NCBI RefSeq assembly: GCF_030730925.1
Contig: NZ_JAVAMB010000018.1
Coordinates: 1-64,000, forward strand
Reading direction: 5' to 3'
Origin: Flavobacterium sp. DG2-3
Lineage (GTDB): Bacteria; Bacteroidota; Bacteroidia; Flavobacteriales; Flavobacteriaceae
DNA length: 64,000 bases
This document shows positions 52,596 through 62,606 of this stretch, one piece after another. Position 1 is the stretch's first letter. Every line of letters begins with the position of its first letter. Position numbers and translations under genes: made by a program. The notes under the pieces are model-generated. The model was not told the DNA's origin. It searched no databases and saw only the letters and a list, made by a program, of their open reading frames with translations.

Positions 52596-53402
52596 ATGAG
52601 AAATTATTGTTTATGCCTTGTTTTCTTTTTTAGCTTTCATTTTGCAAATGCACAGTCTGATGATAATCAAGAATTGACTGTAGAAGAAATGAATAAAAAA
52701 CGTCAAAATCCTGTTGAAGGACTTAGGAGTTTTTTCCTTCAAAGTGTTTTAATTCCAGACACAGGCGAGGGCGGAACGGCGCAATCGTATAGTATTCAGC
52801 CTGTTTGGCCATTTAAAGTTTCTGAACATGTCAAGTTAATGACATACACTATTATTCCGCTTCAATACATCCCAAAATTAGAACCCGCAGGCGAATCTGC
52901 ATTTGGTTTAGGAAATATTCTTTTTAACGGATTTTTCACTCCTGTAGAAAAGAAAGGCAAATTTGTTTATGGTGCAGGGCCAGCAATTCAAATTCCGACT
53001 CGGACAGATGCCAATTTGGGTTCGAATACCGTAAGTTTAGGGCCATCATTATTACTATATTATGCTGGAGATAAAATTTCTGGCGGTGCTGTTGTGCAGA
53101 ATTATTGGTCATTGGGAGGAACGGGCGCCAACAAAGTAGATCTTTTTAGTGTGCAATATATGGGATATTATAATTTCTCAAAAGGCTGGTTTGCATCTGC
53201 CAATAGCACAATCGAAGCCGATTGGCTAGCGCCTTCAGATCAGCGATGGCTGGTGCCGGTAGGAGGTGGAGCCGGAAAAACGTTTAAGCTGGGGCAAAGC
53301 AAAAAGTTTTACTGCGGCACGGCACAGCTTTTTTACAACGCTATAAAACCAGACTATGTGGGGCGTTGGGAAATTATCTTTCAGCTTCAAGTTATTTTAT
53401 GA
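52596..53402 (+). CDS. Predicted outer-membrane transporter-like beta-barrel protein
   Basis: 268 residues with a signal peptide (ending FANAQ, about residue 20). A charged N-terminal segment follows, then beta-strands (QPVWPFKVSEHVKLMTYTIIPL, YGAGPAIQIPTRTD, NTVSLGPSLLLYY) that resemble the MetA/transporter-type barrels of unknown cargo. The end (WEIIFQLQVIL) is barrel-like. It follows the LytTR regulator after a palindrome and a TAnnTTTG element, so it may be a regulated target. Convergent with the hybrid sensor gene, with a 25 bp gap. Confidence 0.7.
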   Translation: MRNYCLCLVFFFSFHFANAQSDDNQELTVEEMNKKRQNPVEGLRSFFLQSVLIPDTGEGGTAQSYSIQPVWPFKVSEHVKLMTYTIIPLQYIPKLEPAGESAFGLGNILFNGFFTPVEKKGKFVYGAGPAIQIPTRTDANLGSNTVSLGPSLLLYYAGDKISGGAVVQNYWSLGGTGANKVDLFSVQYMGYYNFSKGWFASANSTIEADWLAPSDQRWLVPVGGGAGKTFKLGQSKKFYCGTAQLFYNAIKPDYVGRWEIIFQLQVIL

Positions 53403-53427
53403 TTTGAATTAACTAATTATCATTACA

Positions 53428-56400
53428 TCAGCGATTCGCATTGATATAATCCGTTGGCGACATATTAAAATGTTTTTGGAAGTTTCGGCCAAAACTCGTT
53501 TGCGATTTATAGCCTACCATTTCTGCGATTTCATACATTTTAAAGTTCTCGTTTAACAGCAATTCTGCAGCACGTTTAAGGCGTACGATATTGATTAATT
53601 CGTTTGGACTTAAATTCGTAATGTCTTTAATTTTTCGATATAAAGTCGAACGGCTCATATTCATGATTTCGGCAAGCGATTCTACACTTAAATCCTGATC
53701 GGTAATGTTTTTAAGGATTTCATCGTCGAGTTTTTTCAAGAATTTTTCATCTGTTTTATTGTGCGCAATGCTTTTAATGTGCGAAAGCGGAGAACTGGCA
53801 TAGTAATTCATAATCTGTCTTCGGTTTTCAATCAGATTATTGGCTTGCACTTTCAGATAATCCATTGAAAAAGGTTTTGCAACATAAGCATCGGCGCCGA
53901 CTTCAAGTCCGTCGATTTGTGATTTTAGAGAGTTTTTAGCGGTCAATAAAATTACAGGAATATGGCTCGTTTCCAGATTGGTTTTGATTTTTTTGCACAT
54001 CTCAATTCCGTCCATAATTGGCATTGTAACATCTGAAATTACAAGCTGAATGTTTTCGTTATGAATGATTTTCAAAGCTTCTTCGCCATTTTCTGCTTTT
54101 AAAATAGCATACGTTCCCGCCAATTCTGTTGTAATAAACTGCAAAAGATCTTCATTGTCTTCAACTACTAAAATCTGTGCTTTTTCGTTTTTTATTTCAA
54201 CCGGCTCTTTTGGCTTTTCGTTTTCCGTCTGTTCTTTTTCAGCATCGGCGTAAAGCATAAATTCTTCTTCTTGATGCAAAGGCAAGATTAGTTCGAAAAT
54301 ATTATAATTTGGATCTTCGACTAAATCCAAACTTCCGTTATGCAATTGTGCGAGAGAATGCGCCAGCGAAAGTCCGATTCCTGTGCCTGAAGCCGTACTG
54401 CTGTTGTCAACCCTAAAGAAAGGCTCAAAAATTTTGTCTTTTAAATGAATTGGGATCACATTTCCGTCATTTTTTACAATCAAAGTCAGTTTCTTTTCGT
54501 CTCTAAATAAAGAAATGGATACTTTTTTGTTCGAATATTTGATTGCGTTATTAATCAAATTACTCAAAATCTTTTTGAAAGCTTCTTTGTCGACAAAAGC
54601 GTGAATGTCTTTTTCTCCTAATTCCAAATCAAATTCCAGTTTACGTTCTTCAATTAACTGGCTGAATCTCAAATGGAAATTTCGAACCATCGAAGAAATA
54701 TTCGCTTCGACGAAAGTCAATTTCAAACCGCCAATTTCCGATTTTCTAAAATCCAGCAATTCATTCACCAATTTCAATAACCGAGAAGTATTTTTCTTCA
54801 TAATCGAAAGATGCTGTGGTACTTCTTCCGATTCGTATTTCATTCCCAAAAGCTTTTCCAGCGGCCCTTTAATCAAAGTCAGAGGCGTTCTAATTTCGTG
54901 CGCTACATTTGTAAAGAAGTCAATTTTAGCCTGATAGATTTCTTTTTCTTTTTCGTCATTCAAATGCTTGATTTTGCGGTTATTCTTGATCTGAGTTAGA
55001 TTTTGAGAATAACGAATAACATAATAAAAACCAGCGCAAATCAATATAAAATAGAGTAGATAAGCATAAGTGCTAGCGTACCAAGGCGGAAGAATTCTAA
55101 TTTTCAGTTTTACTTCTTTGCTCCAAACCCCAAAGCTATTTAGCGATTTTACTTTAAAAACATAATCGCCTGGCGCCAGTTCGGTAAAGAAAACTTTGTT
55201 GTTTCTTCCTAAATAAACCCAATCGCTATTTACGTTTTCTAGCTGAAACCAATATTCCGTCAATTCTGGTGCAGTATAATTTAAAGACGCAAATTCGAGA
55301 TTAAAAGACGACTGGCTGTTGTTCAATTCCAATTCGTCCAAAAAAGAAATAGACTGCGCAATAGGCGATTCTGGGCTATTTACCTCAATATCCTTATTAT
55401 TAATCTGAAGATTGGTGATGTAAATAAAAGGCGTGTATTTGTTTTTACTGAAATGCTTCGGGTTAAAACTGATCATTCCGTTCAGGTTTCCAAAATACAT
55501 ATCGCCGTTTGCATCTTTAAAAGCCGAATTGTAATTGAACTGATCGCTCAATAGTCCGTTTGCAGTGGTAAAAATCTTGATCGATTTATGATCGGGACCA
55601 AATTTTACCAAACCTTTAGAAGTCGTCAGCCACAGATTTTTGGCATCGTCTTCTAAAATAGAATAGAAAACATTGCTTGGCATTCCGTTTTTGGTTGTGA
55701 ATTTCGTGAAAGTATGGGTTTTTCGGTCAACGAGATTCAAGCCGTTTTCAGTCGCAATCCATAAATTTCGTGACGAATCTTCAAAAATGGCGTTAATCGT
55801 ATTATTGCTAATGCCTTTCGGATTTTTATAATCATACGTAAAAACCTCTTTTTTCTTGGTTTTCGGATTATAAAAAAGCAATCCGTCGCGGTAACTTCCT
55901 GCCCAAAGATTTCCGTCGCTGTCTTCCCTCACATTGGTGTAATGATACGTTTCTGGAAAGAATTTCAGTATTTCAAAATTATCTGCCTGTTCATTATAAC
56001 GATACAAACCAAAAGTGGTCACTACAATCAGGTCGCCATTTTTCATTTCGTAAAAAGAAAAAATAAAATTGCTGTGCAGTCCGCTTCTGCCATCGTTGGC
56101 GCTATAATGTTTGAGAACAGCACCCGAATTTCGATCTAAAACATCCAAGCCATGCTCAAAAGTTCCGACCCAGATTTTGTCTTTTCTCGGCATTAAAGCG
56201 TGAATGTTGTAATACGAAACATTATAAGAAGTGAATTTTTGCGTTTTCGGATTAAAACGATTCAAACCTGCATCTTCTGTTCCGATCCATAAATCGCCGT
56301 AATCGTCTTTATGTATTTCTCTGACTGCGCTTCCGCTAATGGAGTTTTGATTGTTCTTTGGGAAATACTTTTTAAACTGTGTATATTGTTTCTGATGGTA

Positions 56401-57357
56401 ATTGACACCGCCAAAATAAGTTCCAATCCAGATTCCGTTTTCTTTGTCAATGGTAATAGAGTAGGCGGCATTGTCTGAAATCGCATACGGATCGTTATAG
56501 TTCTTTTTAAGATTAATAGCCGTTTTAGTTTTCAAATTATAAACATAAACCCCAGATTCGCTCGCAATCCAAAGTTCGTCGTTTCCTTTTTTTCTAAACT
56601 GGCGCACAAAAACAGGCTCTTTTATTCCAAATTGCAGTTCAGACGTAGTTTTGTTTTTTCTATTATATAGGAGCACGCCGTGATCTTGCGTTCCGATCAC
56701 AATATTTTCCTGATCTACAGCATAAATAACTGTAATTCTAAAATTGATTTTATCTGAAGGCGGATTTAGCGGAATATTTTCAAAAGAAAAGTTTTCTTCA
56801 GAATAATGATAGATTTTATTGAGAGAAGAAGCCCAGATTTCTCCTTTATAATCTTTGGTAATCGAGGTGGTAACAAAATATTTGTTGGGGTTAAAAGTGG
56901 TCGTTTCTTTCTTTTTGGGTGCATACTTATACAAAATGTTGCCCGAAACAAACCAAATGTTGTCTTTTTGGTCGTGATTGATGTCGTTGATACGATCGTT
57001 TATAGCTTCATTCAAAATCGTAAAACGATCCAATTTTTTATCATAATGATACAAACCTTTATCGGTTCCGACCCAAATAGTGCCATTATGTTCGTGTAGC
57101 GATTGTATATAATTGCTCCCTAAACTATGAACGGGATCTCCATTATTTCTATATGTTTTAAATCGATAGCCATCAAAACGGTTCAGTCCATCTTTGGTTC
57201 CAAACCACATAAAACCGTCATTATCTTGTATGGAGGTCAAAACGGTATTGTTTGAAAGTCCTTCTTCAACCTGATAATGTTTGAAATAATAGTCTTGCGC
57301 ATTCGAAAAATGTATCGAAAAAATGCTGGCACATAAAAAAAGAAAGAATTTACGCAT
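53428..57357 (-). CDS. Hybrid two-component system regulator (HTCS) of a polysaccharide-utilisation locus
   Basis: 1309 residues. It has a signal peptide (1-20), then two seven-bladed propeller-type repeats (about 25-660, many WxGT/DGLxxFD units), a Y_Y_Y domain (about 690-755) and a TM at about 761-782. A HisKA domain with NVAHEIRTPL (His820) is followed by the HATPase (GTGIGLSLAHSLA near 992), a receiver domain (ILVVEDNE from 1062, Asp1109) and a C-terminal AraC-type HTH (about 1215-1309). HTCS proteins bind an oligosaccharide in the periplasm and activate SusCD genes. It is divergent from the SusC gene at 57740. The propeller half reads as complete. Confidence 0.95.
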   Translation of the reverse strand: MRKFFLFLCASIFSIHFSNAQDYYFKHYQVEEGLSNNTVLTSIQDNDGFMWFGTKDGLNRFDGYRFKTYRNNGDPVHSLGSNYIQSLHEHNGTIWVGTDKGLYHYDKKLDRFTILNEAINDRINDINHDQKDNIWFVSGNILYKYAPKKKETTTFNPNKYFVTTSITKDYKGEIWASSLNKIYHYSEENFSFENIPLNPPSDKINFRITVIYAVDQENIVIGTQDHGVLLYNRKNKTTSELQFGIKEPVFVRQFRKKGNDELWIASESGVYVYNLKTKTAINLKKNYNDPYAISDNAAYSITIDKENGIWIGTYFGGVNYHQKQYTQFKKYFPKNNQNSISGSAVREIHKDDYGDLWIGTEDAGLNRFNPKTQKFTSYNVSYYNIHALMPRKDKIWVGTFEHGLDVLDRNSGAVLKHYSANDGRSGLHSNFIFSFYEMKNGDLIVVTTFGLYRYNEQADNFEILKFFPETYHYTNVREDSDGNLWAGSYRDGLLFYNPKTKKKEVFTYDYKNPKGISNNTINAIFEDSSRNLWIATENGLNLVDRKTHTFTKFTTKNGMPSNVFYSILEDDAKNLWLTTSKGLVKFGPDHKSIKIFTTANGLLSDQFNYNSAFKDANGDMYFGNLNGMISFNPKHFSKNKYTPFIYITNLQINNKDIEVNSPESPIAQSISFLDELELNNSQSSFNLEFASLNYTAPELTEYWFQLENVNSDWVYLGRNNKVFFTELAPGDYVFKVKSLNSFGVWSKEVKLKIRILPPWYASTYAYLLYFILICAGFYYVIRYSQNLTQIKNNRKIKHLNDEKEKEIYQAKIDFFTNVAHEIRTPLTLIKGPLEKLLGMKYESEEVPQHLSIMKKNTSRLLKLVNELLDFRKSEIGGLKLTFVEANISSMVRNFHLRFSQLIEERKLEFDLELGEKDIHAFVDKEAFKKILSNLINNAIKYSNKKVSISLFRDEKKLTLIVKNDGNVIPIHLKDKIFEPFFRVDNSSTASGTGIGLSLAHSLAQLHNGSLDLVEDPNYNIFELILPLHQEEEFMLYADAEKEQTENEKPKEPVEIKNEKAQILVVEDNEDLLQFITTELAGTYAILKAENGEEALKIIHNENIQLVISDVTMPIMDGIEMCKKIKTNLETSHIPVILLTAKNSLKSQIDGLEVGADAYVAKPFSMDYLKVQANNLIENRRQIMNYYASSPLSHIKSIAHNKTDEKFLKKLDDEILKNITDQDLSVESLAEIMNMSRSTLYRKIKDITNLSPNELINIVRLKRAAELLLNENFKMYEIAEMVGYKSQTSFGRNFQKHFNMSPTDYINANR

Positions 57358-57540
57358 AGTTGTGTTTTTTAGGCTAAAATCTAATTTTCTGCAAATCGTC
57401 TCAATATTCTACAAAATGTTGCAGCTGAATGAAATTGGGCTGTTTTTAATACAATTTGAATCATTTGAGAGAGATATTGACACAAATGAAGCATTTTATT
57501 TTGAATAAAAAGCGTCTACTTTGAATTTTCAAATAAGATA

Positions 57541-57616
57541 TATTGATAAAATTTTAAGTATAAAAATATACTATCAATAAAATTAAGTTTGAAAAAATCA
57601 ACCATTACTAATTTTG
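57541..57616 (+). promoter_or_regulatory. SusC promoter and candidate HTCS operator
   Basis: Promoter: TTTG at 57588-57591, 17 nt spacer, TAATTTTG (TAnnTTTG) at 57609-57616. Transcription would start near 57623, giving a leader of about 115 nt. Directly upstream are nested inverted repeats: TATTGATA (57541-57548) with TATCAATA (57572-57579), and inside them GTATA-AAAA-TATAC (57558-57571). The position just above -33 fits activator binding by the HTCS; the pairing is inferred. The rest of the 382 bp gap holds a small hairpin GTCCG-CGTTC-CGGAC at 57666-57680 and no gene. Confidence 0.65.
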
Positions 57617-57739
57617 AAACAAAATGAACAATTTATTACAACTAAAGAATATTAGTTCTTTTTTTGTCCGCGTTCCGGACGATTAAATAATTCAATATTT
57701 CATTTAACCAAACCACAAAAAGAAATAAAACTATCTAAA

Positions 57740-60700
57740 ATGCAAAAATCAATGAAAACAAAGTTCACTCACTTTTTAACGAAGAGATATTACCTCTTGG
57801 TTTTCTTTAGTTTATTACTGCAGTCCGCTTTTGCCCAGCAAATAACTGTTACGGGAAAAGTGACTACCGCAGATGGACAGGCAGTTCCTTTTGCGAATGT
57901 TTTAATAAAAGGATCCCAGAATGGTGCTGTTACCGATTTTGACGGGAGCTATAAAATTACAGCCAGTGGGAGCCAGACCTTAGTTTTTAGTTCGCAAGGC
58001 TATAAAACAGTAGAAGTTGCTATTAATAACCGTACAGCTGTAAATGTTACCATGGCAGAAGACGCCATGAAACTGGAGGAAATAGTTGTTGTAGGTTATG
58101 GGTCGCAACAGAAAAAAGACCTTACAGGAGCCGTTGCTTTAGTTAAACCTGATGAAATTCAGAAGAGACAAGTAACCACAGTAGCAGACGGACTTCAAGG
58201 TTTAGTGACGGGTGTTAAAGTTCGCGGAGGCGGACGCCCAGGACAAGAAGCGAATGTTGAGATTCGTGGTCTTAAGAATCTTCAAAATACAAATCCGTTA
58301 TACGTAATAGACGGTTTAGTGACTTCTGCAAATAGAGATTTTAACCCGAATGATATCGAATCGATTCAGGTTTTAAAAGATGCTTCTGCAGCGGCAATCT
58401 ATGGTTCTAGAGCGGCAAATGGAGTTATTATCATTACAACTAAAAAAGGTAAAAAAGGACCGCTTCAAGTTGAAGTGTCTGCAAAAAGCAGTTTTACCGT
58501 TATGCCTCGCTATGACTTAATGGGAACTGAAGAGTTTGCTAAATACAACAATATGGCATACGATAATGCTGGATTTACGAGACAAAACTTGAATATGGCA
58601 GTAGATACAGACTGGCAGGATGCGGTTTTTCAAACAGGAATGATTCAGGATTATAATGCGAGTTTTTCTGGAGGAAGTGAGAATTCAAGTTTCTTTATGT
58701 CTGGAAACTATTTTGGAAATGAAGGAACAGTTATCGGAACTGATTTTGACAGAATTTCATTTCGTGTCAATTCTAGCGGTACAAAAGGAATTTTCAGTAT
58801 TGGAGAAAACTTAGCGATCAGTAATTCGAAAACAGATGAAATGTCTGGAAATCCAATTATTGACGTGTACAGAATGACGCCAACAATTCCGCTTTACGAT
58901 CCAGCTAATCCAGGCGGATATGGCTACGGAAAACAGGGAGTTGCCGATACTTTTGGTACAAACCCTTTGGCGTTGGCTGATTTTTCTAATGTGAATAATG
59001 AAAACTTCAGAATTAGAGGAAATATCTGGTCAGAATTAAAATTTGTGCCTTGGTTGAAATACCGTTTCAATTTTGGTTATGAAACCAGTTTCGATTCGTA
59101 CAAATACATGAGAAAAAAAGGAAGTTGGACATTAAACCAGCCACAAGATCCTTCTCAAACAGACCAAAACAAAGGAAGGTCAGAAACTTTGTTGTTTGAA
59201 AACACGCTAACTTTCAAAAAAGAATTTGGAAAACATGATATCACGCTTTTAGTTGGTCAAACGTATCAAAAAGACAATTACGACCAAATTTACGGAACAA
59301 AAAGAAACCTTCCGATGAACTCTGGAACGGGTGAATATTACGAAGTTTTAAATCAAGGAGATTCGCCAGTTGTTGGAGGTTTCATCAACGAAGCGGCTTT
59401 AACGTCATATTTAGGAAGGTTAGAGTACAATTACGACAATCGCTATTTGTTTAATGCTGTAATCAGACGTGACGGTTCGTCAAAATTCAGCGATGGCAAT
59501 AAATGGGGCAATTTCCCTTCTCTTTCTGCGGGATGGAGAATCAGCAATGAATCATTCTTTAAATCAGAATTTATTAAAGATTTAAAAATTAGAGCAAGTT
59601 ATGGAGAATTGGGTTCTGGAAATATTAGAGAATACGAATCTAAAAGCTTCATTAATAATTTCGGACAAATTGTTTTAGGAAAAGACCAGACTTTATATCC
59701 TTCTGCGGCTCAAGTAAAATTATCAAACTCGCAATTGCGTTGGGAAAAACTAAAACAAACCAATATCGGATTGGATTTAGGTGTTTTGAATAATGATTTA
59801 CGTCTTACTGCAGATTACTTTATTGCACGTACGGAAGATGTATTATTCGGTTTCCCAATTTTATTGACTACAGGAAATGACGGCGGAAACCCAATTTCGA
59901 ACGCTGCAACGGTAGAAAATAAAGGTTTTGAATTGGAATTGGCTTACAGCAAAAAAATCAATGACTTTTCTTTTAATGCTTCTGTAAACTTTACAAAAGT
60001 AAACAACAAACTGGTTTCTTTAGGAAACGGTCAAAACGAAAACATTATTGGAAACACCATGACTCGCAGCGGAAGTCCGGTTGGAATGTGGTATGTATTG
60101 CAAACAGATGGATTATTTCAAAATCAGCAGGAAATTAACGACTACAAAAATGCTGAAGGTAAAGTGATTATGCCAAATGCGGTTCCTGGAGATATTCGTT
60201 TTAAAGACAATAATGGAGACGGACAAATTACAAACGAAGACAAAACAATTGTGGGAAGTCCGTGGCCAGAATTTGAAATGGGTTTAAACGCTGGTGCTGA
60301 ATATAAAGGTTTTGATTTTTCTATGAACTGGATTGCAGCCAACGGCGCTACAGTTTATAACGGATTTAGAAGTGTGGTTGATCGTTTTGACGATAACAGT
60401 AACTACAGAAAAGGCATTCAGCCTTGGACACCAGAGAATCCAAATACCGATTTTCCTAGAGTAACAAAAGGTTCTACTTTAAATTCAAGAGGAGATAGTG
60501 ACCGTTTCTTAGAAAGCGGCAATTTCATTAGACTAAAATACATTGGTTTTGGATATAACTTGCCAAGCAGTGTTTTAGAAAAATCAGGAATTACAAGAGC
60601 AAGATTGACTTTGTCTGCACAAAATGTTATTACGATTACTAAATACAAAGGTTTAGATCCTGAGTTTAGCAACACGGGCGATAACAGAATTTTTGAAAGA

Positions 60701-60766
60701 GGTGTTGACAATGGTTCTTTCCCGAATCTTAAGACGTATTCTTTTGGTGTAGAATTTAGCTTTTAA
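57740..60766 (+). CDS. SusC/RagA-family TonB-dependent transporter
   Basis: 1008 residues. It has a signal peptide ending SAFAQQ, a carboxypeptidase-regulatory-like domain (about 33-115: ITVTGKVTTADGQAVPFANV), the TonB-box-like EEIVVVGYGSQQKKDLTGAV, and a plug with GSRAANGVIIITTKKGKKGPLQ near residue 215-235. The barrel ends TYSFGVEFSF. There is no STN domain, in line with HTCS rather than sigma control. It should import an oligosaccharide with the SusD lid. The start could also be the ATG 12 nt downstream. Confidence 0.94.
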   Translation: MQKSMKTKFTHFLTKRYYLLVFFSLLLQSAFAQQITVTGKVTTADGQAVPFANVLIKGSQNGAVTDFDGSYKITASGSQTLVFSSQGYKTVEVAINNRTAVNVTMAEDAMKLEEIVVVGYGSQQKKDLTGAVALVKPDEIQKRQVTTVADGLQGLVTGVKVRGGGRPGQEANVEIRGLKNLQNTNPLYVIDGLVTSANRDFNPNDIESIQVLKDASAAAIYGSRAANGVIIITTKKGKKGPLQVEVSAKSSFTVMPRYDLMGTEEFAKYNNMAYDNAGFTRQNLNMAVDTDWQDAVFQTGMIQDYNASFSGGSENSSFFMSGNYFGNEGTVIGTDFDRISFRVNSSGTKGIFSIGENLAISNSKTDEMSGNPIIDVYRMTPTIPLYDPANPGGYGYGKQGVADTFGTNPLALADFSNVNNENFRIRGNIWSELKFVPWLKYRFNFGYETSFDSYKYMRKKGSWTLNQPQDPSQTDQNKGRSETLLFENTLTFKKEFGKHDITLLVGQTYQKDNYDQIYGTKRNLPMNSGTGEYYEVLNQGDSPVVGGFINEAALTSYLGRLEYNYDNRYLFNAVIRRDGSSKFSDGNKWGNFPSLSAGWRISNESFFKSEFIKDLKIRASYGELGSGNIREYESKSFINNFGQIVLGKDQTLYPSAAQVKLSNSQLRWEKLKQTNIGLDLGVLNNDLRLTADYFIARTEDVLFGFPILLTTGNDGGNPISNAATVENKGFELELAYSKKINDFSFNASVNFTKVNNKLVSLGNGQNENIIGNTMTRSGSPVGMWYVLQTDGLFQNQQEINDYKNAEGKVIMPNAVPGDIRFKDNNGDGQITNEDKTIVGSPWPEFEMGLNAGAEYKGFDFSMNWIAANGATVYNGFRSVVDRFDDNSNYRKGIQPWTPENPNTDFPRVTKGSTLNSRGDSDRFLESGNFIRLKYIGFGYNLPSSVLEKSGITRARLTLSAQNVITITKYKGLDPEFSNTGDNRIFERGVDNGSFPNLKTYSFGVEFSF

Positions 60767-60783
60767 TTAAATAAAACAGCGTA

Positions 60784-62307
60784 ATGAAAAAAATAATCAT
60801 AATAACAGCCGCTTTTCTAGGTCTTGTTTTTACCGCTTGTGAAAACGAATTGGATCTGAACAGCCCAAATGATATCACAGTTGACCAATATTGGAAAACG
60901 GAAAGTGATGCGCAAGCAGGTGTAAACTCGATTTATGCCATGTTTTACAAAGATGGATTGTGGGCACGATGGATGTATTTCCGTTTAGATCTTACTTCTG
61001 ATGAAGGTTATAGCGTGAGCCCATGGACAGAATTGGCAGATTGGACGAGATTCAACTACATCAATTATAATTTTTGGGAAGGAAATGCCGTAACGTGGAG
61101 AGATACTTATAAGGCTATTTTTAGATGCAATCAGGTTTTAGCCAATGTTCCAAATATTACTTTTCAAAATGAAGACGATAAAAAGAAAGTTATAGCACAG
61201 GCTAAATTTTTCAGAGCCTTACACTATTACTATGCAGCAGTGATTTGGGAAGATGTTCCATTGGTTTTAGATCCGTCTACGCCAGCAGATTTGCCTCAGC
61301 AGAAAAAAGTAGCTGAAATCTGGGCTCAAGTGGAAAAAGATTTGAACGAAGCCTTTGAAGATCTACCAAGAGATTGGACCGCAGACCAGTTGGGAAGACC
61401 AGATAAAGGTGCGGCAAAAGCTTTTCTTGCAAAAACATATATGCAGCAACGCAAATGGCCAGAAGCTAAAACGGCTTTGGAATACTTGATTACAGGTGCT
61501 GGAGCTAAATATTCTTTGGTTTCTAATTACAGAGACAACTTTACAGATGTAAACGAAAACAACGGAGAATCTGTTTTTGAAATCCAATTTGGAGACCAAA
61601 GAAAAGGAGGGACAGACGAAGCGCAAAATGCAGCAGTTTCTAGCAATCGTTCTCAGTTTTTTGCGCCAAGAGGAATCGGCTGGTCAGACGGACAAGCGCG
61701 TTTGTGGTTGGTAAATGCTTTTAAAGAAGAAAAAAACAAAGACGGCAATCTGGATATCCGTTTAAGATGGACTTTATATTATCCGCAATTATTGGCCGAC
61801 TTTGGCGACAAAACCTACGACAGAAACTGGGAATGGAACAATGACGAAGCTTGGTTTAGAAAAGGAAGCCGCGATTATTACAGAAACAATGAAGATTACT
61901 ACAGTCAGGTAAACTACAGACTGGTTCGTTATGCTGATATTTTATTGCGCTACGCAGAAGTTTTAAACGAAACTGGAAATACAGCTGCGGCGTACCAATA
62001 TGTAGATATGGTGAGAGCTCGTGTAAACATGAATACATTAGCGACGACACATCCTGAAATTGGAAACGATCACGATAAATTCTTAGAGCGTCTAAAAACA
62101 GAAAGAGTTCTAGAGTTGGCAGGAGAAAGTGTTCGCTGGGAAGATTTAAAACGTTGGGGAGATTTAGATACTCAAGCTGCTGTAGATAAAATTGCACTTC
62201 GTGATTCAGATTTTAAAAACTTTACAGTTGGTAAAAATCACAGAATGCCAATTCCGCAAAGCGATGTAGATAATAATCCAAATCTAGAACAGAATTCTGG
62301 ATATTAA
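60784..62307 (+). CDS. SusD/RagB-family substrate-binding lipoprotein
   Basis: 507 residues with a lipobox FTAC (Cys19). The body is TPR-like (AKFFRALHYYYAAVIWEDVPLVL, GAAKAFLAKTYMQQRKWPEAKTAL), with the C-terminal RYADILLRYAEVLNETGN and the tail HRMPIPQSDVDNNPNLEQNSGY. It forms the lid on the SusC barrel and starts 17 bp after the SusC stop. Confidence 0.94.
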   Translation: MKKIIIITAAFLGLVFTACENELDLNSPNDITVDQYWKTESDAQAGVNSIYAMFYKDGLWARWMYFRLDLTSDEGYSVSPWTELADWTRFNYINYNFWEGNAVTWRDTYKAIFRCNQVLANVPNITFQNEDDKKKVIAQAKFFRALHYYYAAVIWEDVPLVLDPSTPADLPQQKKVAEIWAQVEKDLNEAFEDLPRDWTADQLGRPDKGAAKAFLAKTYMQQRKWPEAKTALEYLITGAGAKYSLVSNYRDNFTDVNENNGESVFEIQFGDQRKGGTDEAQNAAVSSNRSQFFAPRGIGWSDGQARLWLVNAFKEEKNKDGNLDIRLRWTLYYPQLLADFGDKTYDRNWEWNNDEAWFRKGSRDYYRNNEDYYSQVNYRLVRYADILLRYAEVLNETGNTAAAYQYVDMVRARVNMNTLATTHPEIGNDHDKFLERLKTERVLELAGESVRWEDLKRWGDLDTQAAVDKIALRDSDFKNFTVGKNHRMPIPQSDVDNNPNLEQNSGY

Positions 62308-62321
62308 TAATCTGATAGTGT

Positions 62322-62500
62322 GAAAATTTAAACACATAGAAACATAGATTTTATTTTACTGTTAAAGGAATTAGAAAAAAGCTCGCTTTTCACACATAGC
62401 TAAACTATGTGAATTCAACACAAAGAAATCTATGTGAATTAAAACAAAGTGAAACGCCTTTTTACAGACAAAGAAAAACTATGATTCTATGTGTTTAAAA
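62322..62500. repeat. Diverged copy of the AACACATAGAAACATAG nested element
   Basis: AACACATAGAAACATAGA at the left and TATGATTCTATGTGTT at the right form outer arms. CACATAGCTAAACTATGTG and AGTGAAACGCCTTTTTACA lie inside, the latter inverted relative to the 39320-39823 copies. It lies in the 299 bp gap between the SusD and glycoside hydrolase genes. Confidence 0.75.
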
Positions 62501-62606
62501 AAAACACTCAGCAAATTAAAAGCTATTTATTAAGGAATCGGAAAATCACCAAATTCCGATTCCTTTAATCACCAAAGAACATATGTTCTAAAATAATAAA
62601 CCTATA

